From assembly GCF_028561275.1 (NCBI RefSeq), contig NZ_JAQQTF010000002.1:404812-468811 (forward strand): a stretch of 64,000 nt of DNA, read 5' to 3'. Position numbers and translations under genes: made by a program. This stretch comes from Aureisphaera galaxeae. GTDB taxonomy: Bacteria; Bacteroidota; Bacteroidia; Flavobacteriales; Flavobacteriaceae. Below, one piece after another: positions 25,207-33,741 of the stretch. The first letter of the stretch is position 1. The number at the start of each line of letters is the position of its first letter. The notes beneath the pieces are model-generated. The model saw nothing but the letters and a program-made list of their open reading frames with translations. It did not search any database and was not told the DNA's origin.

Positions 25207-26364
25207 TTAGCGGGTGTATGCCAGTGCCATTTCAAACGTTGTGCCTTCATCTTTAGTGCTTTTGGAAACGTATATTTTTCCTTTGTGATATTCTTCAATA
25301 ATGCGTTTTGCCAAGGAAAGTCCTAATCCCCAACCGCGTTTTTTGGTCGTAAAACCAGGCTTGAATACCCTTTTGTGATCCCTTTTGGGAATTCCTTTTC
25401 CCGTATCACTAATACGAACAAGGGCATACTTTCCTTCCTGACGGACAATTTCTATAGTTATCTTTCCCTGTCCCTTCATGGCATCGATTCCGTTTTTCAC
25501 CAAATTCTCGATGGTCCAACCATACAGTTGCGAATTGAGGCGCACGGGAATATGGGCTTGAGGGACTTTCAGTTCAAACTCTATCAATTTTGAACTACGG
25601 CTTTTCAGGTAGTCGAAAGCCTGTCGTGTTTCTTCAACAATATCTACATTCTCCAGATTGGGAACTGATCCTACTTTCGAGAAACGTTCGGTAATGGTCC
25701 TGAGGCGAGAAATGTCTTTCTCCATTTCGACAATGTACTCGGGATTTACATTTTCAACCTTTAAGATTTCGGTCCATCCCACCAGAGACGATAATGGTGT
25801 TCCAATCTGGTGTGCCGTTTCCTTGGCCATCCCAGCCCATAGCTTGTTTTGCTCAGAGGATTTGGAGGTCTGATAGAAAAAGTAGATGGCTACAAATAAC
25901 AGGATAATGATGAGAATGAGCGCTGCCGGATAGTACTTAATTTTATTGATGATGGGCGAGTTGCCATAATACAACGTAGCCATTACTTCATCCTTATAGG
26001 TGATATCTATGGGTTTGTATTCCGTCTTGTAGCGGGCAACCATTTTTTTTATTTGAATGGTATCCTTTTCTTCAACACCTTCAAGATTTTTAAGTGTGTA
26101 TATATTCTCTTTTAGGGTGTGTAAAACCATGGGAGTGGTTTCATTTTTAGTAACGATATCGATGAGGAAACTCCCTTCATCCCCCGAAGAATTAACAGAC
26201 AGGTTTTGCATCTCCTGTTGCGCTGCCGCCCAGATCTCCATTTTATCACGCTCGTTATCCTTTAATTGATTGAAAAATTGAGTGGTGTTCCAGATAACAA
26301 GACCAATAATAATAATAGAAACAACAACAAATAACCAACGGGTGAGCGTGGATTTACTAGGCAT
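25207..26364 (-). CDS. Sensor histidine kinase
   Basis: 385 residues. Membrane segments at about 10-27 and 146-165 flank a periplasmic domain of about 115 residues. The dimerisation segment has His185 in the atypical motif GMAKETAHQIGTPLSSLVG, where HQ-I-G-T-P replaces the usual H-E-L-R-T-P. The ATPase domain shows NGIDAM, ISDTGKGIPK and a KRGWGLGLSLAK G2 box. This HQIGTP kinase type is common in Bacteroidota. No response regulator is adjacent, so it is an orphan in this window. Confidence 0.93.
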   Translation of the reverse strand: MPSKSTLTRWLFVVVSIIIIGLVIWNTTQFFNQLKDNERDKMEIWAAAQQEMQNLSVNSSGDEGSFLIDIVTKNETTPMVLHTLKENIYTLKNLEGVEEKDTIQIKKMVARYKTEYKPIDITYKDEVMATLYYGNSPIINKIKYYPAALILIIILLFVAIYFFYQTSKSSEQNKLWAGMAKETAHQIGTPLSSLVGWTEILKVENVNPEYIVEMEKDISRLRTITERFSKVGSVPNLENVDIVEETRQAFDYLKSRSSKLIEFELKVPQAHIPVRLNSQLYGWTIENLVKNGIDAMKGQGKITIEIVRQEGKYALVRISDTGKGIPKRDHKRVFKPGFTTKKRGWGLGLSLAKRIIEEYHKGKIYVSKSTKDEGTTFEMALAYTR

Positions 26365-26406
26365 ATAGGCTACATTTTGGAGCTAAATATAGTCCAAAAT
26401 ATGTAA

Positions 26407-26523
26407 CTAAGGTTCCTTATCCGAAGAAGGATGATCTGGCAATAAAGGACTGGAAGGAAATATGGATCGCAGGAACGCGATGGTTTCTTCTGTAGAAACT
26501 TCTGAAGACTCTTTAAATTTCAT
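26407..26523 (-). CDS. Possible 38-residue small protein
   Basis: A frame from the ATG at 26523 reads MKFKESSEVSTEETIAFLRS, then IFPSSPLLPDHPSSDKEP. It lies 42 bp upstream of the histidine kinase on the same strand. Short proteins with an EETIAFLRS-like helix recur in flavobacterial genomes, but I cannot name a family. It is too short for coding statistics, so it may be chance. Confidence 0.35.
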   Translation of the reverse strand: MKFKESSEVSTEETIAFLRSIFPSSPLLPDHPSSDKEP

Positions 26524-26656
26524 TCAAAAACTAATATGAAGCAAAGATAAAGGGCCGAATTCTGAACCGTTTTCCGCTAAACAAGAATATGAACCGTTAA
26601 ACGAAAACCGTTAATAAGATTCCCTTCGCAAATTTTTAGAACCCACGGTCTTTGGG

Positions 26657-26664
26657 TACATTTG
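26657..26664 (+). promoter_or_regulatory. -7 element immediately before the flavin reductase start
   Basis: TACATTTG (TAnnTTTG) ends five bases before the ATG at 26670, so transcription would start at or next to the initiation codon, giving a leaderless mRNA. Three AACCGTT copies lie just upstream at 26565, 26592 and 26606. Confidence 0.5.
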
Positions 26665-26669
26665 CAGGA

Positions 26670-27509
26670 ATGTTACGAATAGATCCGAACGAAATTTCGA
26701 CTCCGCAATTGCATGGCTATTTGCTAGGTGCCGTAGCGCCCAGACCGATCTGTTTTGCGAGCACAGTAGATGGAGCGGGAAATGTGAACCTATCGCCCTA
26801 TAGTTTCTTTAATGTCTTTAGTGCGAATCCTCCCATCATGATATTTTCACCAGCCCGAAGGGTGCGTGATAATACGACCAAGCATACGTTAGAAAATGTG
26901 CTCGAAACCAAGGAGGTAGTTATTAACATTGTAAGCCATGCCATGGTACAACAAATGAGTTTGTCTTCTACCGAATATGCCAAAGGAGTGAATGAGTTTG
27001 TAAAGGCGGGTTTTACCGAAGTGCCTTCGGAGAAAGTGGCACCCCCTCGTGTAGCCGAAGCTCCCGTTCAGTTTGAATGCAAAGTGAACGATGTTATTGC
27101 CTTGGGCGAAGAAGGAGGCGCGGGAAATCTCGTGGTTGCCGAAGTGGTACAATTGCACATTGATGAAGCGATATTGAATGAAGAGGGTAAGATAGATCCG
27201 TATAAGATCGATACCGTATCCCGACTGGGAGGCAATTGGTACAGCAGAGCCAAAGAAGGTTTGTTCGAGGTAGAAAAACCCTTGCGAACGCAGGGAATAG
27301 GGGTAGATGCCCTTCCCAAAGCTATTCGATTGAGTACTGTTTTAACAGGAAATGATCTTGGACAATTAGCCAATGTAGAAACATTGCCAACGGGAGCCGA
27401 ATTTTATGTCTCTGAAGCCGAAGATCAACACAAAAGAGCCCATGATTTACTGGAACAGGGCCGTGTAACAGATGCTTGGACAGAACTACTAACCAAATAC
27501 GATAATTAG
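26670..27509 (+). CDS. Flavin reductase family protein (FMN-binding split barrel)
   Basis: 279 residues from the ATG at 26670 (MLRIDPNEIS). An upstream TTG at 26652 overlaps the predicted -7 promoter and is rejected. Family markers are VAPRPICFASTVDGAGNVNLSPYSFFN, PPIMIFSP and ETKEVVINIV, which bind FMN in the DIM6/NTAB group. Members reduce flavin or act in aromatic or nitro compound metabolism; the substrate is unknown. DUF3127 follows after 19 bp. Confidence 0.93.
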   Translation: MLRIDPNEISTPQLHGYLLGAVAPRPICFASTVDGAGNVNLSPYSFFNVFSANPPIMIFSPARRVRDNTTKHTLENVLETKEVVINIVSHAMVQQMSLSSTEYAKGVNEFVKAGFTEVPSEKVAPPRVAEAPVQFECKVNDVIALGEEGGAGNLVVAEVVQLHIDEAILNEEGKIDPYKIDTVSRLGGNWYSRAKEGLFEVEKPLRTQGIGVDALPKAIRLSTVLTGNDLGQLANVETLPTGAEFYVSEAEDQHKRAHDLLEQGRVTDAWTELLTKYDN

Positions 27510-27528
27510 GAATAAATTTATAGATACG

Positions 27529-27906
27529 ATGGAAGTACAAGGAAAAATAAAGATGATCGATGAGACCAAAACCTACGGAAACAACGGATTCCGAAAAAGG
27601 GAGTTGGTCGTAACTACAGAAGAACAATACCCGCAGCATATTTTAATTGAGTTCGTTCAGGACAAGACCGATTTATTGAATCAGTACCAAGTTGGACAAA
27701 GCGTGAAGGTAAGTATCAACTTAAGAGGACGCGAATGGGTAAACCCACAGGGGGAAACCAAATATTTTAACTCTGTGCAGGGATGGCGTATTGAAAACCT
27801 AGAGCAAGCAATGAATGCTCCAGACATGCCGCCCATGCCTCCAGCCGATGCTTTTGAACCAGCGACCAATTTTAATGAGGAGGATCATGACGACCTACCG
27901 TTTTAA
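27529..27906 (+). CDS. DUF3127 domain protein (SSB-like OB fold)
   Basis: 125 residues. VQGKIKMIDETKTYGNNGFRKRELVV, then QYPQHILIEFVQDKTDLLNQY and a VNLRG-like strand (VSINLRGREWVNPQG) identify DUF3127, a single-strand-binding-like family nearly confined to Bacteroidota. The C-terminus ends in the acidic DHDDLPF, which closely resembles the SSB C-terminal tip (DDDIPF) that recruits repair proteins. A role in nucleic-acid binding is likely but unproven. Confidence 0.92.
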   Translation: MEVQGKIKMIDETKTYGNNGFRKRELVVTTEEQYPQHILIEFVQDKTDLLNQYQVGQSVKVSINLRGREWVNPQGETKYFNSVQGWRIENLEQAMNAPDMPPMPPADAFEPATNFNEEDHDDLPF

Positions 27907-27931
27907 GCTGTAAAGATTTTAGACACAATTG

Positions 27932-27958
27932 AAATCCCGCTCATGGCGGGATTTTTTT
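27932..27958 (+). terminator. Intrinsic terminator after the DUF3127 gene
   Basis: AAATCCCGC (27932-27940) and GCGGGATTT (27946-27954, extended by T residues) form a 9-bp stem followed by a T-run. It ends 12 bp before the next ATG, so the AtoE gene must have its own promoter inside or be read through. Confidence 0.9.
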
Positions 27959-27970
27959 ATTTTTAACCCT

Positions 27971-29344
27971 ATGAACATCACCCAGACCATCGAATCGCTT
28001 TTTAAGCGCTTTTTACCTTCTCCGTTTGCCATTGCCATTATCCTTACTATTGTTACCATGCTATTGGCATGGCTTTTTACCGAAGCCCCCGAAGGGGAAA
28101 ACAGTTTTCTAGCGGTGCTATCGTATTGGGAAAGTGGGGTATGGAGCAACGGATTGTTAGTGTTTGCGTACCAAATGATGCTCATTTTGGTATTGGGACA
28201 TATCCTAGTGCTGAGCCGTCCCATGAACAGCCTTATTCAAGGCCTCACCAACTATGTAACCAACACCACCAATGCTGTGGTATTGGTGAGCGTTACGACC
28301 ATGCTGGTGTCTTTCTTCAATTGGGGATTGGGGCTTATTTTTGGAGCGATTTTGGCCCGAAAGGTGGCAGAATCGGCCCAGCGCAGGGGATTTAAGATTA
28401 ACTATCCTTTGGTAGGTGCCGCGGGTTATGTGGGGTTGATGGTTTGGCATGGTGGAATAAGTGGATCGGCCCCGTCTAAAGTGAGTGAGAGTGGTCATTT
28501 GGCCAGTTTTATGAACCAAATGGATCCTTCCCTGCAATCGCAACTCCCAGACCTGATTCCTTATTCCGAAACCATTTTCAGTATGTCCAATTTGCTGCTC
28601 TTTGGTCTGCTTTTGATACTGGTACCGCTATTCTTGAGTTTTATTTCGAAGAAGTTGCCCACCACCGAAACAAAATTACCGCTTTACAAAGCTTGGGAAC
28701 CCGAAGATAGAAAGCTAAAAGGTGCTGAGCGCATCGATCATTCCAAATGGATCGGGATAGGCTTTGGGCTTATCGTATTGGTGGCGTTTTTCTATCAGTA
28801 TTTTGGGAATCTCAGTAAACTGATTATTACCCCCAATATGTTGAACTTTTTCATGTTGGGTCTTGCTTTGATACTGCATGGTAGCTTTGCAAGCTTCTTG
28901 AATGCCGTAGAGGAGGCTATTAAAGGAGCTTCGGGAATTCTGATACAGTTCCCATTGTATTTTGGAATTATGGGAATCATGAGTGGAAGCGGAATGGTGG
29001 GTCAGATTTCCGACTTTTTTGTCTCCATTGCTACCGAAACCACCTTGCCGTTGTTTACTTTTTTCAGTGCAGGATTGGTGAATATTTTTGTGCCTAGCGG
29101 CGGCGGGCAATGGGCAGTACAAGGTCCTATTGTCATAGAATCTGCTTTGAAACTAGGTGTACCCTTGAATAAAGCCGTGATGGCATTAGCGTATGGAGAC
29201 CAAATCACCAACATGCTACAACCTTTTTGGGCATTGCCCTTATTGGGAATCACCAAATTGAAGGCCAAGGAGATTTTACCCTATACCCTGTTGCTGATGA
29301 TTTTGGGAAGTACAGTTTTCTTGCTAGGATTGTTATTGCTCTAA
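27971..29344 (+). CDS. Short-chain fatty acid transporter, AtoE/TIGR00366 family
   Basis: 457 residues from the ATG at 27971 (MNITQTIESLFKRFLPSPF); an upstream start at 27929 would lie in the terminator. It is polytopic, with about a dozen membrane segments. Conserved segments are LPSPFAIAIILT, FFNWGLGLIFGA, HGGISGSAPSKV and FVPSGGGQWAVQGP, characteristic of this inner-membrane carrier family. The substrate is presumed to be a short-chain carboxylate such as acetoacetate or butyrate. No CoA-transferase gene is nearby. Confidence 0.92.
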   Translation: MNITQTIESLFKRFLPSPFAIAIILTIVTMLLAWLFTEAPEGENSFLAVLSYWESGVWSNGLLVFAYQMMLILVLGHILVLSRPMNSLIQGLTNYVTNTTNAVVLVSVTTMLVSFFNWGLGLIFGAILARKVAESAQRRGFKINYPLVGAAGYVGLMVWHGGISGSAPSKVSESGHLASFMNQMDPSLQSQLPDLIPYSETIFSMSNLLLFGLLLILVPLFLSFISKKLPTTETKLPLYKAWEPEDRKLKGAERIDHSKWIGIGFGLIVLVAFFYQYFGNLSKLIITPNMLNFFMLGLALILHGSFASFLNAVEEAIKGASGILIQFPLYFGIMGIMSGSGMVGQISDFFVSIATETTLPLFTFFSAGLVNIFVPSGGGQWAVQGPIVIESALKLGVPLNKAVMALAYGDQITNMLQPFWALPLLGITKLKAKEILPYTLLLMILGSTVFLLGLLLL

Positions 29345-29411
29345 AAAGGTAAAACCCCACTGATAATAACTTCATATGTCACTATCAGCGAGGTTAGCTT
29401 TGGGTTAGGTC

Positions 29412-29510
29412 CCGTTTTGAAAATAATTCAAATAACAATGATGATCAAAAAGTTTAGCCGATTTCAAAACGGTTCTTTAAATTTCATAAAAAAAGAGGAG
29501 ATTTCAAAAC
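29412..29510. repeat. Three copies of an ATTTCAAAAC box
   Basis: CCGTTTTGAAA (29412-29422) is the exact inverse of TTTCAAAACGG (29462-29472), and GATTTCAAAAC occurs as a direct repeat at 29460 and 29500. All lie in the 205-bp gap before aat. They may be operator sites or the arms of a long-range hairpin. Confidence 0.5.
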
Positions 29511-29549
29511 AAAACCACTCAATTTAACATGCTTTTTTGCTGAAAAACA

Positions 29550-30191
29550 ATGATTTACCTTTCGTCCGATTTATGGTTCCCGCCGCATGAATACACCACC
29601 GAAGAAGGCCTGTTAGCGCTAGGGGGCGATCTGTCATCGGAGCGTTTGTTGCTGGCCTATCGGTCGGGAATTTTTCCTTGGTTTAGTGAAGGGGAGCCTA
29701 TTTTATGGTGGTCGCCCGATCCTAGGATGGTATTGTTTCCCGACGAATTGAAAGTTTCCAAAAGCCTAAAAAGAACTCTGAAAAAGGAAATATTCAAGGT
29801 TACTTTCAATACCCATTTTTCTGAAGTCATTCAGCAATGTGCACAAAAGGTACGTCCTGGACAGGAAAGCACTTGGATTACTCAAGAAATGATCGAGGCT
29901 TATGAAAAGCTTCACGAAATGGGACATGCCAAATCGGTTGAAGTGTGGAAAGATGATCGACTAGTGGGAGGATTGTACGGCATCGATCTGCCTGAGTACA
30001 AAGTATTTTGCGGAGAAAGTATGTTCAGTCACGAAAGCGATGCCTCCAAAGTAGGCTTTTATTATTGGGTCCAAGAATTGAAGAGTAGGGAATATCGCCT
30101 CATCGATTGCCAAATACACACCGCACATTTAGAAAGTTTGGGCGCCAAAGAAATCCCGAGAAGTACTTTTATGAGATTACTAGGAGATTAA
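29550..30191 (+). CDS. aat: Leucyl/phenylalanyl-tRNA--protein transferase
   Basis: 213 residues. It adds Leu or Phe to the N-terminus of proteins bearing basic N-terminal residues, feeding them to ClpS-ClpAP. Signatures are FPPHEYTTEEGLLALGGDLS, YRSGIFPWFSEGEPILWWSPDPRMVL, and the conserved GLYG and FCGESMFS segments. The length matches the family. It is a single gene preceded by the repeat-bearing intergenic region. Confidence 0.97.
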   Translation: MIYLSSDLWFPPHEYTTEEGLLALGGDLSSERLLLAYRSGIFPWFSEGEPILWWSPDPRMVLFPDELKVSKSLKRTLKKEIFKVTFNTHFSEVIQQCAQKVRPGQESTWITQEMIEAYEKLHEMGHAKSVEVWKDDRLVGGLYGIDLPEYKVFCGESMFSHESDASKVGFYYWVQELKSREYRLIDCQIHTAHLESLGAKEIPRSTFMRLLGD

Positions 30192-30245
30192 TATCCCGCT
30201 TATTATCAAGCATTTTGCGTATTTTCGTAGTCCAAATATGAGAAT

Positions 30246-31985
30246 ATGAAAAACAATTTCTTTACCTACTTGCTAGTATTAACCCTATCCTTTAGTTCCC
30301 TATCTCTTATTGCACAGGAGGTTTTGCCCAAAGGATTTACCGAGACTGAAAGACAATTAATCGAAGACTATCAATTTAGTAGTCGATTCACCGATCCGCC
30401 AGAAGGCCCTGTTCGAAATATGGCCGAATGGGAAGAAGTGGAATATGTAGTTATTACCTGGGAACCCAGTTTTCCGAACATCCTTCGTCAAATTGTAGCT
30501 GCTGCAGTAGAAGAATGTAAAGTGATTATTACCACCCAAAACGAAACTTCGGTAGCCAATTACTTAAGCTCTAATGGAATTGACCTTACCAATGTTAGCT
30601 TCTTGGATGAAAACTGGAACAGTATCTGGATTCGAGATTACTTTGCCAATACCATTTATAGTGATGATGTAGGGGAGCTTGGTTTGGTAGATTGGATCTA
30701 CAATCGCCCACGACCCTTTGACGATGTAATGCCAGAAGCGCATGCGGCTATGTTGGGGATTCCCTTTTACAGTACCACAACGGCACCCAATGATCTAGTA
30801 AATACAGGTGGAAATTATATGAGCGATGGTTTAGGAAATGCCTTCGCATCAGAGCTTATTCTCGAAGAAAATGCAGCCGGAAATCCGTATGGGGTAACCC
30901 CTAAAAATGAAGCCGAGGTAGATGCGATTATGGAAGCTTACCTAGGGATTACCAATTACATAAAAATGACTCCGCTGCCTTATGATGTCATTAACCATAT
31001 TGATATGCACATGAAGCTTCTGGACGAAGAAACCTTATTGGTAAGCCGCTATCCAGATGGAGTAGCAGATGGGCCACAGATTGAAGAGAATATCAATTAC
31101 GTTTTGAATAATTTTCAGTCGGCTTTCGGAACTCCCTATAAAATCAAGCGAATCGATGCTCCGCCAAGTTCTGGAGGATTGTATCCTGATAACGGAGGGT
31201 ATTACCGAAATTACACCAATGCCCTTTTTATCAATAAAACAGTTCTATTGCCCTTGTATAGACCCGAAGTAGATGGGCCTGCCATAGCGCAATGGGAAGA
31301 AATGCTTCCTGGGTATAATATTGTGGGTATTGATGTGGATAACCCTGGGGAAAACCTAATCTCCTTGGTAGGCGCCATACACTGTATTACGCATACTATC
31401 GGAGTGGAGAACCCACTATGGATCGTACACCAGCCCGTTACCGAAGCTGCTGGCGGATCTTCCGTGCAATTGGACGCGATGATTAAGCATAATAGCGGTA
31501 TAAGTAGCGCTTCCGTTTATTGGAGGGAAGAAGGTCAGTCGAGCTATACCGAAGTTCCGATGAGCTTAGATAGCGGTGATAACTGGACGGTTAATCTTAC
31601 GGTGCCAAATGACAACGTAGTTTTAGAATATTATATCGAAGCAGAAGCTGTTTCTGGAAAAGTTCAGGTAAGACCCATTGTTGCACCCGAAGGTTATTGG
31701 CAAATGGAGGTTGGACAACTATCGGTAGATGAGTTTGCCGAAAATAATATTTCCCTACCGTATCCTAACCCTACGCAAGGGGAATTAAACTTCAATCTAA
31801 ATCAAATTCAAGGGAATGTTACCATGACCATGACCAATATGCTGGGGCAGCAATTAATGCAACAACAGATTCAGAATGCTAATGGAGTGGTGAGCCTTCA
31901 ATTAAATGATGCATGGAATGGAATTTTACTGGTGACGTTTGAAGGGGATTTCGGTAAGATTACTCGAAAAGTACTGAAGCATTAA
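30246..31985 (+). CDS. Secreted peptidylarginine deiminase-like enzyme, T9SS sorting domain
   Basis: 579 residues. A signal peptide (to LIAQ, about residue 24) precedes an agmatine deiminase/PAD-type domain (about 30-395). The catalytic set is visible: Asp131 in IRDYFAN, His251 and Asp253 in NHIDMHMKLLD, and Cys380 in GAIHCITHTIG, which line up with Asp, His-x-Asp and Cys of the Porphyromonas PPAD. An immunoglobulin-like domain (about 395-500) and a T9SS sorting domain (about 505-579) follow, the same order as PPAD. It should convert peptidyl-arginine, or free arginine/agmatine, outside the cell. The exact substrate is unknown. Confidence 0.9.
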   Translation: MKNNFFTYLLVLTLSFSSLSLIAQEVLPKGFTETERQLIEDYQFSSRFTDPPEGPVRNMAEWEEVEYVVITWEPSFPNILRQIVAAAVEECKVIITTQNETSVANYLSSNGIDLTNVSFLDENWNSIWIRDYFANTIYSDDVGELGLVDWIYNRPRPFDDVMPEAHAAMLGIPFYSTTTAPNDLVNTGGNYMSDGLGNAFASELILEENAAGNPYGVTPKNEAEVDAIMEAYLGITNYIKMTPLPYDVINHIDMHMKLLDEETLLVSRYPDGVADGPQIEENINYVLNNFQSAFGTPYKIKRIDAPPSSGGLYPDNGGYYRNYTNALFINKTVLLPLYRPEVDGPAIAQWEEMLPGYNIVGIDVDNPGENLISLVGAIHCITHTIGVENPLWIVHQPVTEAAGGSSVQLDAMIKHNSGISSASVYWREEGQSSYTEVPMSLDSGDNWTVNLTVPNDNVVLEYYIEAEAVSGKVQVRPIVAPEGYWQMEVGQLSVDEFAENNISLPYPNPTQGELNFNLNQIQGNVTMTMTNMLGQQLMQQQIQNANGVVSLQLNDAWNGILLVTFEGDFGKITRKVLKH

Positions 31986-32004
31986 GCATCATATACCTCA
32001 AAAT

Positions 32005-32043
32005 AAAAAAACCACTTATGATCTAAAGTAAGTGGTTTTTTTA
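32005..32043 (+). terminator. Intrinsic terminator after the PAD-like gene
   Basis: ACCACTTA (32011-32018) pairs with TAAGTGGT (32029-32036), extended by flanking A/T pairs and followed by a T-run. Confidence 0.92.
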
Positions 32044-32090
32044 TTGTCATTACTTTTAAAAAGACGTTAAATATCATGTATTTCATCGAA

Positions 32091-32098
32091 TAAATTTG
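32091..32098 (+). promoter_or_regulatory. -7 promoter element for the gene at 32154
   Basis: TAAATTTG fits TAnnTTTG, 55 bp before the ATG. Confidence 0.5.
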
Positions 32099-32153
32099 CT
32101 TTTAAGGCAGATTATCAGCACATTGGGATCAGAAATTTCCCAAAGAAATACTT

Positions 32154-32495
32154 ATGAAACGTATTGCCCCCCTCTTGTGTATGCTGTGCCTTTTTGTGGC
32201 TCCTCATATTTCAGCTCAGACCAATACCAAAACCGACGTCAATAAGGATATTGATGTGGCCAAGGTGTATGAGCAAGTGGTAAAAGAAGGCTACGGAACG
32301 CCAGAAATCTATCTAAAGCTGGCTAACGAATATTATTTTCAGGGAAATTATCCTTCGGCCAGAAAATGGTTCGAAAAAGTGTTCGAAACCGAAAAACCTA
32401 CCGACAAGAAGGTTCTGTTTCGTTACAAACAAACCCTTAAGGCTCTAAAAGTGCGATTGGAAGGGAATCCACATCTCGCTGCACTCAACAATTAA
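32154..32495 (+). CDS. Small secreted TPR-like protein
   Basis: 113 residues. A signal peptide (to ISAQ, about residue 22) is followed by one and a half TPR-like helical repeats: IYLKLANEYYFQGNYPSARKWFEKVFE and a continuation. It is probably a periplasmic adaptor. The fragment resembles the TPR half of the OmpA/SprE-like proteins of Bacteroidota but has no further domain. The 3' end overlaps the convergent tag gene by 4 bp. Confidence 0.75.
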   Translation: MKRIAPLLCMLCLFVAPHISAQTNTKTDVNKDIDVAKVYEQVVKEGYGTPEIYLKLANEYYFQGNYPSARKWFEKVFETEKPTDKKVLFRYKQTLKALKVRLEGNPHLAALNN

Positions 32496-33052
32496 ACTTC
32501 CTCGTACCGAAAACAATCCATTACATGATCGTTGACCATGCCCGTTGCTTGCATATGGGCATATACCACGGTGGTACCTACAAATTTAAACCCGCGCTTT
32601 TTTAAGTCTTTACTTATTGTATCACTCAAAGGGGTATTGGCAGGAATGTCCTTCATCTCCTTGAAGGTGTTTTTTATGGGTTTACCATTGGTAAATCCCC
32701 AGATGTACTCACTAAAGCTGCCAAATTCCTCTTGTACCTGCATAAAAGCTTGGGCATTGGTAACTGTGGCGTTTACTTTCAGTTTATTCCTAATGATCCC
32801 AGGATCCTGCAATAGGGAATCGATTTTTTCTTGATCGTAAGTCGCGATCTTTTTATAGTCGAAATGATCGAATGCCTTTCGGAAATTTTCACGCTTTCGC
32901 AGAACGGTAATCCAACTTAATCCTGCCTGAAAGGTTTCCAAGATCAGGAATTCGAAAAGAGTATCATCATCTTTTACGGGGACACCCCATTCTTCGTCAT
33001 GGTAGGCTACATACAAGGGATCATCCCCACACCAGGCACATCTGTTTTTCAT
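32492..33052 (-). CDS. tag: DNA-3-methyladenine glycosylase I
   Basis: 186 residues from the ATG at 33052; a GTG at 33061 would add three residues. It removes 3-methyladenine from alkylated DNA. RCAWCGDDPLYVAYHDEEWG, ETFQAGLSWITVLRKRENF and C-terminal VNDHVMDCFRY show the Tag zinc site (Cys5, His18, and the His and Cys of DHVMDC) and the catalytic Glu region. A bidirectional start region separates it from the thioredoxin-like gene. Confidence 0.96.
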   Translation of the reverse strand: MKNRCAWCGDDPLYVAYHDEEWGVPVKDDDTLFEFLILETFQAGLSWITVLRKRENFRKAFDHFDYKKIATYDQEKIDSLLQDPGIIRNKLKVNATVTNAQAFMQVQEEFGSFSEYIWGFTNGKPIKNTFKEMKDIPANTPLSDTISKDLKKRGFKFVGTTVVYAHMQATGMVNDHVMDCFRYEEV

Positions 33053-33099
33053 TTGTATCACGGTTTCGGTTGTGTTGAGTGAAGTTAGTAAGATTTCAA

Positions 33100-33107
33100 T
33101 AATTTTG
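33100..33107 (+). promoter_or_regulatory. -7 promoter element for the thioredoxin-like gene
   Basis: TAATTTTG (TAnnTTTG) ends 13 bases before the ATG at 33121, implying a leader of only a few bases. Confidence 0.5.
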
Positions 33108-33120
33108 CGACTTATTGGTT

Positions 33121-33741
33121 ATGGAAATAATGACAAAAACTTCAAATAAAGAAACCCTGGTCAAAGAACATCTTGCCAAGGGAACATCATACGATACCTA
33201 CCGAACTTTGGTAGAAGCACATGTTGAAAAAGGAACCAGTACTGGGCCCGAACAAACGGAATCCTTAACGCAATATACCCTGTTGAATCATTCGCGCATG
33301 AAACGATTGGACAAGACGGTGAAGATTCCCGAAGCCATTCAGCAGAAATTTGAAAATTTCAAAGGGAAGCAAACTTGGCTGGTCTTGACCGAAAGCTGGT
33401 GTGGCGATGCGGCTCAGTCCATGCCCGCCATGAATAAATTAGCTGGATTTACGGAGCATATCGATTTCAAAGTGCTCCTACGTGACGAACACCTAGATTT
33501 AATGGACGAGTTCCTTACGAACAACGCTATGTCCATTCCTAAGCTTATTGTTTGGGATCATGAAAAGGAAGAAGTCGTTGCCGATTGGGGCCCTAGACCT
33601 TCCATTGCTACGCAAATGGTGAATGATTTTAAGGAAGAGCATGGAACCTTAACTCCCGAGTTCAAAAAAGATCTTCAGGTGTGGTACAACAAAGACAAGT
33701 CGCAAAATATTATTGAAGATCTTAGTGATCTTATCCCTTAA
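33121..33741 (+). CDS. Thioredoxin-like family protein
   Basis: 206 residues from the ATG at 33121. After a helical N-terminus the thioredoxin-like fold has LVLTESWCGDAAQSMPAMNKL, where WCGDAA replaces the usual WCGPC, so only one Cys remains in the active site. SIPKLIVWD supplies the cis-Pro region. This matches the thioredoxin_9-type family of Bacteroidota and Firmicutes. Classic disulfide reductase activity is unlikely. It is cytoplasmic (no signal) and overlaps the convergent TonB-like gene by 4 bp. Confidence 0.85.
   Translation: MEIMTKTSNKETLVKEHLAKGTSYDTYRTLVEAHVEKGTSTGPEQTESLTQYTLLNHSRMKRLDKTVKIPEAIQQKFENFKGKQTWLVLTESWCGDAAQSMPAMNKLAGFTEHIDFKVLLRDEHLDLMDEFLTNNAMSIPKLIVWDHEKEEVVADWGPRPSIATQMVNDFKEEHGTLTPEFKKDLQVWYNKDKSQNIIEDLSDLIP

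Noticed and set aside
26407-26523. Treating the 38-residue frame as a firm gene
   Set aside because: It was kept only as a low-confidence entry; without homologues its coding status cannot be shown.
26652-26670. TTG start for flavin reductase
   Set aside because: It lies on top of the TACATTTG promoter element. The ATG at 26670 gives the family's N-terminus.
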